Of a stretch of 64,000 nucleotides of DNA, positions 44,160 to 53,285 are shown in pieces (position 1 is the first letter of the stretch; each line of letters starts with the position of its first letter). The stretch is from Kluyvera intermedia. GTDB taxonomy: Bacteria; Pseudomonadota; Gammaproteobacteria; Enterobacterales; Enterobacteriaceae. The notes beneath the pieces were generated by a model that saw only the letters and a program-made list of their open reading frames with translations, ran no database searches and was not told the DNA's origin. The position numbers were made by a program, and so were the translations under genes. Location: NCBI RefSeq assembly GCF_034424175.1, contig NZ_CP139986.1, forward strand, positions 1,674,001-1,738,000, read 5' to 3'.

Positions 44160-44879
44160 TTAATTGGCAGGAAGGGCGAAGGCAATGCCGTCCTCTTGCC
44201 AGCGGGTCAACTGATGCTGCTGCATCGCGTTGGGAGCGGAACCGCACCACACCAGCAGCGTTTGGCCGGGGAAATGCTCCGGCTGCACGTGGGCGAGCGA
44301 ATGTGCCAGCACATCAACACGCCAGCCTTGCTCGCAGGCGACCCAACCTTCCAGCCATAAACGCGTTAAGTCAGTAATGTTCCAGCCCACCACTAAGGCG
44401 TGTGGCCCGGATTTTCGCCGGGCGGCGGAAAGGCTTAATGCAATATCGTTTATCAACACCCCGTCAAGCAGGCCCAGCAGCGTGTGCAGCGGCAGTTGCA
44501 GGCTTTGTAAGCGCAGGCGCAGCGGGGTGAAAAGGTTATCAACGAGCTCGCGCGCGCTGTGGGCGTGACGCAATTCCTTCACCCATTGACGAAGATGATT
44601 AAGATTACCGTTACGTAAATCACGCAGTGCCAGCTCCTGCTGTTCCCGCCAACCATCCACCTGTTCACTGAGCAAACTTTTGACTTTACTGACCTGCACG
44701 CCGGTTTCGATCCAGCGCTGAATTTCGCGGATGCGATCGATATCCGCATCGTTAAACAGCCGGTGACCGCCGTCGGTACGCTGCGGTTTGATTAACGCAT
44801 ACCGCCGCTGCCAGGCACGCAGCGTAACGGGATTGATATCGCACAACTGTGCCACTTCGCCAATCGTGTAAAGCGCCAT
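44160..44879 (-). CDS. mlrA: MerR-like transcriptional regulator MlrA
   Basis: This 239-residue protein starts ALYTIGEVAQLCDINPVTLR, a MerR-type DNA-binding domain (1-70). It ends with a B12-binding-like domain fold without a cobalamin motif (about 80-239, ALVVGWNITDLTRLWLEGW). It closely resembles E. coli MlrA (243), which activates csgD for curli and cellulose production downstream of c-di-GMP signalling. It is transcribed divergently from btsS. Confidence 0.94.
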   Translation of the reverse strand: MALYTIGEVAQLCDINPVTLRAWQRRYALIKPQRTDGGHRLFNDADIDRIREIQRWIETGVQVSKVKSLLSEQVDGWREQQELALRDLRNGNLNHLRQWVKELRHAHSARELVDNLFTPLRLRLQSLQLPLHTLLGLLDGVLINDIALSLSAARRKSGPHALVVGWNITDLTRLWLEGWVACEQGWRVDVLAHSLAHVQPEHFPGQTLLVWCGSAPNAMQQHQLTRWQEDGIAFALPAN

Positions 44880-45090
44880 CTTTCCTCCGGCATGCGTTTC
44901 CCCATTTAACTTTAGACCGGGTTTGCTGTGTGATTATTTTTTATCCATTTCTTTTCGTGGTGGAAGGGATAAAATGTGATCGGTAGCATTTTTTGCACTT
45001 TTTTTGCCAGGTTTCAAAGAAAGTTATGCCAACTATGTGTATGTTACGCAGTTTTGTTACGCAGTTTTATTTCTCCTGTGGTGATTGGGT

Positions 45091-46776
45091 ATGTACGAGT
45101 TTAATCTGGTGTTGCTGCTGCTTCAGCAGATGTGCGTCTTCCTGGTTATTGCCTGGTTAATGAGCAAAACGCGGCTGTTTATCCCGCTGATGCAGGTCAC
45201 CGTGCGCCTGCCGCACAAGCTGCTGTGCTACGTTACCTTCTCCATTTTCTGTATTCTCGGCACCTATTTCGGTTTGCACATTGAAGATTCCATTGCCAAC
45301 ACTCGCGCCATTGGTGCGGTCATGGGGGGGCTGCTGGGCGGCCCGGTCGTCGGCGGCTTAGTCGGTTTCACCGGCGGATTGCATCGTTACTCAATGGGCG
45401 GCATGACCGCGCTCAGCTGTATGATTTCCACCATGGTGGAAGGGCTGCTTGGCGGGCTGGTGCACAGCATTCTGATTCGTCGGGGTCGCCCGGATAAAGT
45501 CTTTAGTCCGTTGACGGCAGGGGCGATAACTCTGGTTGCCGAACTGGTACAGATGCTGATTATTCTGCTGATTGCCCGTCCGTTTGAAGATGCGCTGCAT
45601 CTGGTGCAAAGCATTGCGGCGCCGATGATGGTGACCAACACCGTGGGGGCAGCGCTGTTTATGCGTATCCTGCTGGATAAGCGGGCAATGTTTGAAAAGT
45701 ACACCTCGGCTTTTTCGGCGACAGCGCTGAAGCTTGCGGCCTCAACGGAAGGGATATTGCGCAAAGGCTTTAACGAAGAGAACAGCATGAAGGTGGCGCA
45801 AGTGCTGATTCAGGAGCTGGATATTGGCGCGGTGGCGATAACCGACCGCGAGAAGCTGCTGGCTTTTACCGGTATCGGTGAAGATCACCACCTGCCGGGC
45901 AAGCCCATCTCCTCACGCTATACGCAAAAAACCATCGAGACGGGTGAAGTGGTGTACGCCGACGGCAATGAAGTGCCGTATCGCTGCTCGATTCACCCGA
46001 ACTGCAAACTGGGCTCGACGCTGGTGATCCCGTTACGCGGTGAAAATCAGCGGGTGATTGGCACTATCAAATTATATGAAGCTAAAAACAGGCTGTTTAG
46101 CTCGATTAACCGCACGCTAGGCGAGGGGATTGCACAACTGCTGTCGGCGCAAATCCTCGCCGGGCAGTACGAACGCCAGAAGGCGCTGCTCACCCAATCC
46201 GAGATTAAACTGCTGCATGCGCAGGTCAATCCGCACTTTCTGTTTAACGCGCTCAATACGCTAAAAGCAGTGATCCGCCGTGATAGCGAGCAGGCCAGCC
46301 AGTTGGTGCAGTATCTGTCGACCTTCTTTCGTAAAAACCTCAAACGCCCGTCGGAGATTGTCACGCTGGCGGATGAAATAGAGCATGTGAATGCCTATCT
46401 GCAAATTGAGAAAGCGCGTTTTCAATCGCGTCTGTTGGTGCACCTGGATATACCTGACGCGCTATCGCGCCAACGTTTGCCCGCGTTCACCCTGCAACCT
46501 ATCGTTGAAAACGCCATCAAACATGGCACGTCGCAGCTTCTGGAGGTGGGGGAAATCACTCTTCGCGCGCGCCGTCAGGGGCAGCATCTGGTGTTGGATA
46601 TTGAAGATAATGCTGGGCTGTATCAGCCCAATGCCGAGGCGAGCGGCCTGGGCATGAGCCTGGTAGATAAGCGCCTGAGAATGCGCTTTGGCGACGAATG
46701 CGGGATTGCCGTCGCTTGTGAAGCTGACCGCTTTACGCGTGTCACGCTGCGGTTACCTCTGGAGGAGAACGCATGA
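45091..46776 (+). CDS. btsS: Sensor histidine kinase BtsS (YehU), pyruvate-responsive
   Basis: From ATG 45091 the protein has 561 residues, as in E. coli. A longer frame begins two codons upstream at a TTG. Domains in order: 5TM-5TMR_LYT membrane sensor (1-180), GAF domain (about 220-350), and a LytS-type kinase (about 360-561) with the phospho-accepting histidine in HAQVNPHFLFNALNT and an ATPase box with ENAIKHGTSQ. BtsS binds extracellular pyruvate with high affinity and phosphorylates BtsR. Its stop overlaps the btsR start as ATGA. A tandem 13-bp duplication lies just upstream (45043-45068). Confidence 0.95.
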   Translation: MYEFNLVLLLLQQMCVFLVIAWLMSKTRLFIPLMQVTVRLPHKLLCYVTFSIFCILGTYFGLHIEDSIANTRAIGAVMGGLLGGPVVGGLVGFTGGLHRYSMGGMTALSCMISTMVEGLLGGLVHSILIRRGRPDKVFSPLTAGAITLVAELVQMLIILLIARPFEDALHLVQSIAAPMMVTNTVGAALFMRILLDKRAMFEKYTSAFSATALKLAASTEGILRKGFNEENSMKVAQVLIQELDIGAVAITDREKLLAFTGIGEDHHLPGKPISSRYTQKTIETGEVVYADGNEVPYRCSIHPNCKLGSTLVIPLRGENQRVIGTIKLYEAKNRLFSSINRTLGEGIAQLLSAQILAGQYERQKALLTQSEIKLLHAQVNPHFLFNALNTLKAVIRRDSEQASQLVQYLSTFFRKNLKRPSEIVTLADEIEHVNAYLQIEKARFQSRLLVHLDIPDALSRQRLPAFTLQPIVENAIKHGTSQLLEVGEITLRARRQGQHLVLDIEDNAGLYQPNAEASGLGMSLVDKRLRMRFGDECGIAVACEADRFTRVTLRLPLEENA

Positions 46777-47492
46777 TTAAGGTGCTGATTGTTGATGATG
46801 AACCGCTGGCGCGGGAAAACCTGCGGGTGCTGCTGGAAACGCAGGCCGATCTGGAGATTGTCGGCGAGTGCTCAAACGCGATAGAAGCGATTGGCGCGGT
46901 GCATTCGCACCGGCCGGATGTATTATTTCTCGACATCCAGATGCCGCGTATTAGCGGGCTGGAAATGGTGGGGATGCTCGACCCGGAACATCGTCCCTAC
47001 GTGGTATTTCTCACCGCCTTTGATGAATATGCGGTGAAAGCCTTCGAGGAACATGCGTTTGACTACTTGCTCAAGCCGATTGAAGAAAAGCGCTTAGAGA
47101 AAACGTTAATGCGTTTGCGTCAGGAACGCACGGTGCAGGATGTGTCGGTGCTGGGTGAAAACCAGCAAGCGCTGAAGTTTATTCCCTGTACCGGACACAG
47201 CCGTATTTATCTGTTGCAGATGGACGATGTGGCGTTTGTCAGCAGCCGCATGAGCGGGGTGTACGTGACCAGCGGTGAGGGTAAAGAAGGGTTTACCGAA
47301 TTAACGCTGCGCACGCTGGAGAGCCGGACGCCGCTGATTCGCTGTCATCGCCAGCATTTGGTGAATATGGCGCATCTGAAAGAAATTCGCCTTGAGGATA
47401 ACGGGCAGGCTGAGCTACTGCTGCGTAACGGGCAAACGGTGCCGGTCAGTCGTCGCTATTTAAAGACCCTGAAAGAAGCGTTGGGGCTGTAA
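46773..47492 (+). CDS. btsR: Response regulator BtsR (YehT), LytTR family
   Basis: This 239-residue protein has a receiver domain (1-120) with phospho-acceptor D54 in VLFLDIQMPRI and acidic pocket DDE at residues 8-10. It ends with a LytTR DNA-binding domain (about 135-239, FIPCTGHSRIYLLQMDDVAF). With BtsS it controls the pyruvate transporter gene btsT in E. coli. btsT is not in this window. The overlap with btsS indicates coupled translation. Confidence 0.95.
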   Translation: MIKVLIVDDEPLARENLRVLLETQADLEIVGECSNAIEAIGAVHSHRPDVLFLDIQMPRISGLEMVGMLDPEHRPYVVFLTAFDEYAVKAFEEHAFDYLLKPIEEKRLEKTLMRLRQERTVQDVSVLGENQQALKFIPCTGHSRIYLLQMDDVAFVSSRMSGVYVTSGEGKEGFTELTLRTLESRTPLIRCHRQHLVNMAHLKEIRLEDNGQAELLLRNGQTVPVSRRYLKTLKEALGL

Positions 47493-47601
47493 TTCGTGTA
47501 TACTCGTCGCGCTTAAGATTGTCGGGGTATTCGCCACAATCTGAATGGCTTTGAGTCAAGAATTCGCCACCGCATTTTTCATCACCATCACCGAAGGCAC
47601 T

Positions 47602-48075
47602 ATGGTCAGTAACGATATTTTACGCAGCGTCCGCTACATCCTGAAAATCAACAACAACGATCTGGTGCGTATTTTCGCGCTGGGTGAGGTCGAAGTCACG
47701 GCGGAACAACTGGCTCCGTGGCTGCGTAAAGAGGATGAAGAGGGCTTCGTTCGCTGCCCGGATATTCTATTGTCGCGCTTCCTGAACGGTCTTATCTATG
47801 ACAAGCGCGGTCGCGATGAGTCAGCACCTGCGCTGGTGGTTGAGCGTCGCATCAACAACAACATCATGCTGAAAAAGTTACGTATCGCGTTTTCGCTCAA
47901 AACCGACGACATTCTGGCGATTCTGACCCAGCAGCAGTTCCGTATTGGGATGGCGGAAATTACCGCCATGATGCGTGCGCCGGAACACAAAAACTTCCGC
48001 GAATGCGGCGACCAGTTCCTGCGCTATTTCCTGCGTGGGCTGGCGGTGCGTGAGCATGCGGTCAAAGCGAAGTAA
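47602..48075 (+). CDS. yehS: YehS, DUF1456 family protein
   Basis: Starting at ATG 47602 gives 157 residues and the E. coli-like N-terminus MVSNDILRSVRYILKINNND. The open frame reaches back to 47545, but without conservation. It consists of two DUF1456 repeats (about 1-75 and 80-150, each with an RxxLxIxxxD-x-L pattern: VRYILKINNNDLVRIFALG and LRIAFSLKTDDILAILTQQQ). It is cytoplasmic and of unknown function. A possible -10 TATACT lies at 47499-47504, and a 7-bp stem-loop (47516-47542) lies in the gap after btsR. Confidence 0.9.
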   Translation: MVSNDILRSVRYILKINNNDLVRIFALGEVEVTAEQLAPWLRKEDEEGFVRCPDILLSRFLNGLIYDKRGRDESAPALVVERRINNNIMLKKLRIAFSLKTDDILAILTQQQFRIGMAEITAMMRAPEHKNFRECGDQFLRYFLRGLAVREHAVKAK

Positions 48076-48141
48076 TCTGTGTTGACGACAGGCCGGATGA
48101 CGCTTCGCGCATTCGGCTGCCGTTATTTCCCTTCGTCGAGG

Positions 48142-48663
48142 TTATTTAACCTCATCAAATTCCTGTTCCTGTAAAAATTTCTCTACCCCGCTCATCGTCA
48201 AATATTTCACCGAGCAGTCGGCAATAATCATCCCGATCGAAATTTCTTTTAGTGCGCAAAGCTTACTGATATTTGCCTGGGTAAAATCGATATTTAGATT
48301 TTCATATGCCCGTTCGTGCTTATATTCCACCGTTTGGCTGACTCCGCTCATTTTTGAATAAGCATCAGAAATTTTACCCATTATTCCCTTTGCTTCCATT
48401 ATGTTCTTCGCTGGCAAAACGCGGTAGGGGATCGTGTCCTCGGTGGTTTGGCTTAGGACAACATCGTTTTTATAGTGATAGGTAATTTTGATATCTAAAT
48501 CCCCCACCTGGCGGCGGAAAGTTTTGTGCATCTCAGGCTGGCTGCTAGCGGCAGTTTGCTGGATGAAATTTTGGGCTGTGTCTTCTTTTGAATCACAGCC
48601 GGACATAATTGTTACCAGCAGGGCAGCGGTAATGGCGAGCAATAGTTTTTTTGCAACGGGCAT
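48142..48663 (-). CDS. yehR: YehR-like lipoprotein (DUF1307)
   Basis: This 173-residue protein has a lipoprotein signal peptide ending with IMSGC (C23). It carries a DUF1307 domain (VGDLDIKITYHYKNDVVLSQ) like E. coli YehR (153 residues). The N-terminal linker after the lipobox is longer than in E. coli, so it is a diverged homologue. An AAGGA ribosome site precedes ATG. It is expected at the inner face of the outer membrane. In E. coli yehR ends the yehLMPQR cluster; those genes are missing here and metG follows directly upstream. Confidence 0.75.
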   Translation of the reverse strand: MPVAKKLLLAITAALLVTIMSGCDSKEDTAQNFIQQTAASSQPEMHKTFRRQVGDLDIKITYHYKNDVVLSQTTEDTIPYRVLPAKNIMEAKGIMGKISDAYSKMSGVSQTVEYKHERAYENLNIDFTQANISKLCALKEISIGMIIADCSVKYLTMSGVEKFLQEQEFDEVK

Positions 48664-48799
48664 GTGAATTCCTTTTCATCTCAATAATGTTCCCCTAAAA
48701 GGGAGCGAGAAGTATTGATGATGTGGGGAATGAGGGAAAGGGTGAATATTTGATGAGCGGAGGTTTTCAGAATTTATCAAGATAACGGCTATGAACCAG

Positions 48800-48868
48800 T
48801 AGCCCGGCTTCACTGCGTGACGCCGGGGGATTCCCGGAGTCGGCGCTTACGCACCTCGTCCGGGCTAC
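48800..48868. repeat. REP unit pair downstream of metG
   Basis: A tagcccggcttcactgcgtg...cgccggggga unit is followed by the variant cggagtcggcg..cctcgtccgggctac, as in the clusters at 15.6 and 30.9 kb. It lies between the yehR start and the metG stop. Confidence 0.75.
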
Positions 48869-48883
48869 TTGAGTGGGGTGGGG

Positions 48884-50917
48884 TTATTTTACCTGCTGAC
48901 CCGGCTTAGCACCGTCATCTGGGCTTAACAGGAAGATATCCTGACCGCCAGGGCCTGCTGCCATCACCATACCTTCGGAAATGCCAAAGCGCATTTTACG
49001 CGGTGCGAGGTTGGCAACCATTACCGTCAGGCGACCAATCAGCGGCTGCGGATCCGGATAAGCAGAACGAATGCCGGAGAAGACGTTGCGTTTTTCACCG
49101 CCAATATCCAGCGTTAAACGCAGCAGCTTGTCGGAGCCTTCCACGAACTCGGCGTTTTCAATCAGCGCCACGCGCAGGTCGATTTTGGCGAAATCGTCGA
49201 AAGTGATGGTTTCCTGAATCGGATCGTCAGCCAGCGGGCCAGTCACCGGAGCGGCTGCGGCTTTCACCTCTTCTTTAGAGGCTTCCACCAGGGCTTCAAC
49301 CTGTTTCATCTCAATGCGGTTGTACAACGCTTTGAAGGTGTTGATCTTATGACCGACCAGCGGCTGATTGATAGCATCCCAGCTCATGTCGGTGTTGAGG
49401 AACGCTTCGGTACGTTCTGCCAGTTCAGGCAGCACCGGCTTAAGCCAGGTCATCAGCACGCGGAACATATTCAGACCCATGGTGCAGATAGCCTGCAGGT
49501 CAGCGTCACGGCCTTCCTGTTTAGCAACAACCCACGGAGCCTGCTCGTCAACATAGCGGTTTGCCACGTCAGCCAGTGCCATAATTTCACGAACGGCTTT
49601 GCCGAATTCACGGCTTGCCCACGCTTCACCAATGGATTCCGCCGCATCGGTGAAGGTTTTGTACAGCTCAGGATCGGCAAGCTCTGCAGACAACACGCCG
49701 TCGAAGCGCTTGGCGATAAAGCCAGCGTTACGGGACGCCAGGTTGACAACTTTGTTCACGATATCTGCATTCACGCGCTGAATGAAATCTTCCAGGTTCA
49801 GGTCAATATCATCGATGCGTGAAGAGAGCTTGGCGGTGTAGTAGTAGCGCAGGCTGTCAGAATCGAAGTGCTTAAGCCAGGTGCTGGCTTTAATGAAAGT
49901 ACCGCGAGATTTAGACATCTTCGCGCCGTTCACCGTCACGTAACCGTGTACGAACAGGTTGGTCGGCTTGCGGAAGTTACTGCCTTCCAGCATGGCAGGC
50001 CAGAACAGGCTGTGGAAATAGACGATATCTTTGCCGATAAAGTGATACAGCTCGGTGGTAGAGTCTTTTTTCCAGTATTCGTCAAAGCTTGTGGTGTCGC
50101 CGCGCTTGTCGCACAGATTCTTGAAGGAACCCATGTAGCCAATTGGCGCATCCAGCCAGACGTAGAAATATTTGCCCGGCGCGTCAGGGATTTCAAAGCC
50201 GAAGTACGGTGCATCGCGGGAGATATCCCACTGCTGCAGGCCGGATTCAAACCACTCCTGCATTTTGTTCGCCACCTGCTCTTGCAACGCGCCGCTGCGG
50301 GTCCACGCTTGCAGCATTTCGCTAAAGGACGGCAGGTCAAAGAAGAAGTGCTCAGACTCACGCATCACCGGGGTCGCACCGGAAACCACGGATTTTGGCT
50401 CGATAAGCTCGGTCGGGCTGTAAGTTGCGCCGCAGACTTCGCAGTTATCGCCGTATTGATCCGGTGATTTACATTTCGGGCAGGTACCTTTGACGAAACG
50501 GTCTGGCAGGAACATGCCTTTTTCCGGATCGTAAAGCTGAGAGATGGTGCGGTTTTTAATAAAACCGTTCTCTTTCAGGCGACCATAAATCAGCTCAGAC
50601 AGCTCGCGGTTCTCATCGCTGTGCGTTGAGTGATAGTTGTCATAGCTGATGTTAAAGCGCGCAAAATCAGTCTGATGCTCCTGACTCATTTCGGCAATCA
50701 TCTGCTCTGGCGTGATACCTAACTGCTGTGCTTTCAGCATGATAGGCGTACCGTGGGCGTCGTCCGCACAGATGAAGTTAACCTCGTTGCCGCGCATTCG
50801 CTGGTAACGGACCCAGACATCAGCCTGGATGTGCTCCAGCATATGGCCGAGGTGGATGGAACCGTTGGCGTACGGCAGTGCGCACGTTACCAGAATTTTC
50901 TTCGCGACTTGAGTCAT
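48884..50917 (-). CDS. metG: Methionyl-tRNA synthetase
   Basis: Starting at ATG 50917 gives 677 residues, as in E. coli MetG; the frame extends to 50965 without conservation. Class I motifs are present: HLGH (residues 22-25, the HIGH motif) and KMSKS in GAKMSKSRGTFI. A four-cysteine zinc knuckle lies in CPKCKSPDQYGDNCEVCG. The anticodon-binding helical domain and the C-terminal tRNA-binding OB fold (about 575-677) complete the dimeric form. It charges tRNA-Met, including the initiator. It is divergent from mrp, as in E. coli. Confidence 0.97.
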   Translation of the reverse strand: MTQVAKKILVTCALPYANGSIHLGHMLEHIQADVWVRYQRMRGNEVNFICADDAHGTPIMLKAQQLGITPEQMIAEMSQEHQTDFARFNISYDNYHSTHSDENRELSELIYGRLKENGFIKNRTISQLYDPEKGMFLPDRFVKGTCPKCKSPDQYGDNCEVCGATYSPTELIEPKSVVSGATPVMRESEHFFFDLPSFSEMLQAWTRSGALQEQVANKMQEWFESGLQQWDISRDAPYFGFEIPDAPGKYFYVWLDAPIGYMGSFKNLCDKRGDTTSFDEYWKKDSTTELYHFIGKDIVYFHSLFWPAMLEGSNFRKPTNLFVHGYVTVNGAKMSKSRGTFIKASTWLKHFDSDSLRYYYTAKLSSRIDDIDLNLEDFIQRVNADIVNKVVNLASRNAGFIAKRFDGVLSAELADPELYKTFTDAAESIGEAWASREFGKAVREIMALADVANRYVDEQAPWVVAKQEGRDADLQAICTMGLNMFRVLMTWLKPVLPELAERTEAFLNTDMSWDAINQPLVGHKINTFKALYNRIEMKQVEALVEASKEEVKAAAAPVTGPLADDPIQETITFDDFAKIDLRVALIENAEFVEGSDKLLRLTLDIGGEKRNVFSGIRSAYPDPQPLIGRLTVMVANLAPRKMRFGISEGMVMAAGPGGQDIFLLSPDDGAKPGQQVK

Positions 50918-51053
50918 AGTGGGTATTACTTCTTCTGTTGTAAAAAGGGGTTTTGATATTACCAAAAGGGTAGAAGGTGCGCCATATATGGATGCCCGTT
51001 ACCTGTGGTAGACTTAGACGTACTGAGCATGTCAAAACAACAAAGGAGTCGGG

Positions 51054-52163
51054 ATGAACTCAGAATCCCAGGCCAAATCACCTGAACGTCTACGTGCGAT
51101 GGTGGCCGGCACGCTGGCAAACTTCCAGCACCCAACCTTAAAGCACAACTTAACGGCGCTGAAAGCGCTGCACCACGTCGCCTGGCTTGACGACACCGTG
51201 CACATCGAACTGCAAATGCCGTTTGTCTGGCATAGCGCCTTTGAAGAATTAAAAGAGCAAACCAGCGCTGAACTGCTGCGTGTCACCGGCGCGAAAGCTG
51301 TCGACTGGAAACTGTCGCACGCTATCGCCACCCTGAAACGCGTGAAAAACCAGCCTGGCATCAACGGCGTGAAAAATATTATCGCCGTCAGTTCCGGTAA
51401 AGGTGGAGTGGGCAAATCGTCTACCGCCGTTAACCTGGCGCTGGCGCTGGCTGCCGAAGGGGCAAAAGTGGGCATCCTCGATGCCGATATTTATGGCCCT
51501 TCCGTACCGAACATGCTGGGTTCAGAAAACCAGCGTCCGACGTCTCCGGACGGCACGCATATGGCGCCAATTATGGCCCATGGCCTGGCAACTAACTCCA
51601 TCGGTTATCTCGTCACCGACGACAATGCCATGGTATGGCGCGGCCCAATGGCCAGCAAGGCGCTGATGCAGATGCTGCAAGAAACGCTGTGGCCAGATCT
51701 GGACTACCTCGTGCTCGACATGCCGCCGGGCACCGGTGACATTCAGCTGACGCTGGCGCAGAACATCCCGGTTACCGGGGCGGTCGTGGTCACCACGCCG
51801 CAGGACATTGCACTGATTGACGCCAAAAAAGGCATCGTGATGTTCGAAAAGGTGGAAGTGCCGGTTCTGGGCATTGTGGAAAACATGAGCATGCACATTT
51901 GTAGCCAGTGCGGTCATCATGAACCTATTTTCGGCACCGGCGGTGCAGAAAAGCTGGCTGAGCAATATCATACCCAGCTGCTGGGGCAGATGCCGCTGCA
52001 CATCAATCTGCGTGAAGACCTGGATAACGGTACGCCAACCGTGATTGCACGTCCGGACAGTGAATTCACCGAGATTTATCGCCAGCTAGCCGGGCGCGTT
52101 GCCGCGCAGCTTTACTGGCAGGGTGAGGTGATCCCAGGCGACATCGCGTTCCGCGCGGTGTAA
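51054..52163 (+). CDS. mrp: Iron-sulfur cluster carrier ATPase Mrp (ApbC)
   Basis: This 369-residue protein has an N-terminal MIP18/DUF59-like domain (about 10-95) and a ParA/MinD-type P-loop ATPase. The deviant Walker A is GKGGVGKS (115-122), with the cluster-binding CxxC in HICSQCGHHE. It binds and transfers [4Fe-4S] clusters. An AAAGGAG ribosome site precedes ATG 51054. It is transcribed divergently from metG. A strong stem-loop follows the stop. Confidence 0.95.
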   Translation: MNSESQAKSPERLRAMVAGTLANFQHPTLKHNLTALKALHHVAWLDDTVHIELQMPFVWHSAFEELKEQTSAELLRVTGAKAVDWKLSHAIATLKRVKNQPGINGVKNIIAVSSGKGGVGKSSTAVNLALALAAEGAKVGILDADIYGPSVPNMLGSENQRPTSPDGTHMAPIMAHGLATNSIGYLVTDDNAMVWRGPMASKALMQMLQETLWPDLDYLVLDMPPGTGDIQLTLAQNIPVTGAVVVTTPQDIALIDAKKGIVMFEKVEVPVLGIVENMSMHICSQCGHHEPIFGTGGAEKLAEQYHTQLLGQMPLHINLREDLDNGTPTVIARPDSEFTEIYRQLAGRVAAQLYWQGEVIPGDIAFRAV

Positions 52164-52169
52164 CCGGCT

Positions 52170-52205
52170 ATCAATAGTACGGCGGTTTATTGCCGTACTA
52201 TTGAT
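52170..52205 (+). terminator. Long perfect stem-loop after mrp
   Basis: ATCAATAGTACGGC (52170-52183) and GCCGTACTATTGAT (52192-52205) form a perfect 14-bp stem with an 8-base loop, seven bases after the mrp stop. TATTATTATATT follows, so it probably acts as a terminator. Confidence 0.7.
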
Positions 52206-52440
52206 TATTATTATATTCATTTTTATTATTTCTGATTCCCAATCATTTCATTTATCAATGCGCCTCGTGGTTAATTAATTTCACGTAATGTTATTGCATG
52301 GCTATATTGACGCTTATCAATAAAACAATTAAGCAACATTGCTTTCCTGATGACAGCATGCGAACTTTTATTTGATACCTGAACGTAAATACTCGTCAGG
52401 CGATTCAAATATGAGAGTTCATGCGGTGGTGGAGGTCATG

Positions 52441-52770
52441 ATGAATAATGCAGCGCTGATAATAAATCTACGTGAATTATTGATAATTCTTATGCATAAC
52501 CGAACGTTATGCGAGCGTTCGGCGGATGCGCTACGCTACTGCCGGGAACACATTATCGAAAAAGAGATATCGGTAGGGGTTTACGGTGAATATCGGGAAG
52601 TGATCGATCAGCTGCATGATTTAGCGAATAAGGACAATCGGGATGCGCCAGATGATGTATTACGCAGCGGCGGTGATTTATTATTAAGCATCCTTTTATT
52701 ATATGACAGGCTGGCATCCGACATTGCCGTATCTGAATATATTCAGAAAAACAATGCATTCTACTTTTAA
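52441..52770 (+). CDS. Hypothetical protein, 109 residues
   Basis: I do not recognise this protein. I choose ATG 52441 because GGAGG lies five bases before it (52431-52435); the open frame begins at 52372. It starts MNNAALIINLRELLIILMHN and is mostly helical, with an acidic middle (DNRDAPDDVL) and leucine-rich helix (GDLLLSILLLYDRLAS). There is no signal peptide; the N-terminal hydrophobic stretch is short and contains charges, so a cytoplasmic protein is likely. The 270-base AT-rich upstream region suggests its own promoter. E. coli K-12 has no equivalent at this site. Confidence 0.6.
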   Translation: MNNAALIINLRELLIILMHNRTLCERSADALRYCREHIIEKEISVGVYGEYREVIDQLHDLANKDNRDAPDDVLRSGGDLLLSILLLYDRLASDIAVSEYIQKNNAFYF

Positions 52771-52812
52771 TTAAATAATCTGCCAGCGGCGCGTGACGCC
52801 GCTGGCTTCTTT

Positions 52813-53130
52813 TTAGCGGTGATAGAAAATTTCACCATCGTAAACTTTGCTAATTTTGCCGTCCGCATCACCGATCTGCACATAGTTACCGCCCATGTAC
52901 GTCCAGTGTGTACCCGCATCAGGCGCTGGCAGGTTACGCTGTTGCCATTGCTTGATATTGTACTCGGGCGTCAGATAAATGGCCGGTGCGTTATCGCCAA
53001 TCTTGAATTGCGTGAAATCGGCAGTGAACTCTTTCAATTCATATTGCGCGATCCCCGTTGCGGGTGCCGCCCAGGCAGCACTCGCCGTTGCTAACAGTAC
53101 GCCCAGAAGCATCATTTTTGTTTTACGCAT
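52813..53130 (-). CDS. rcnB: RcnB, periplasmic nickel/cobalt homeostasis protein
   Basis: This 105-residue protein has a signal peptide ending at about residue 21 (SAAWA|AP). The RcnB domain matches E. coli RcnB closely, including YNIKQWQQRNLPAPDAGTHW and the C-terminal KVYDGEIFYHR. RcnB works with the efflux pump RcnA to limit nickel and cobalt. In E. coli it directly follows rcnA; here no rcnA or rcnR is adjacent. It is divergent from the LysR gene at 53286. Confidence 0.9.
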   Translation of the reverse strand: MRKTKMMLLGVLLATASAAWAAPATGIAQYELKEFTADFTQFKIGDNAPAIYLTPEYNIKQWQQRNLPAPDAGTHWTYMGGNYVQIGDADGKISKVYDGEIFYHR

Positions 53131-53285
53131 ACTATCCCCGTTATTATCCTGGATATAAAATTACCGCCACGTATGATTCCTGATGCGCTGCCACAAAGGC
53201 AAGCGCTGCTTTCTTAAAAAGTGTAAGCAAACGGTGAAGACCTCTGTTTTGAGGATTAATCTGCCCCCGTCTTTGAGGTACTACC

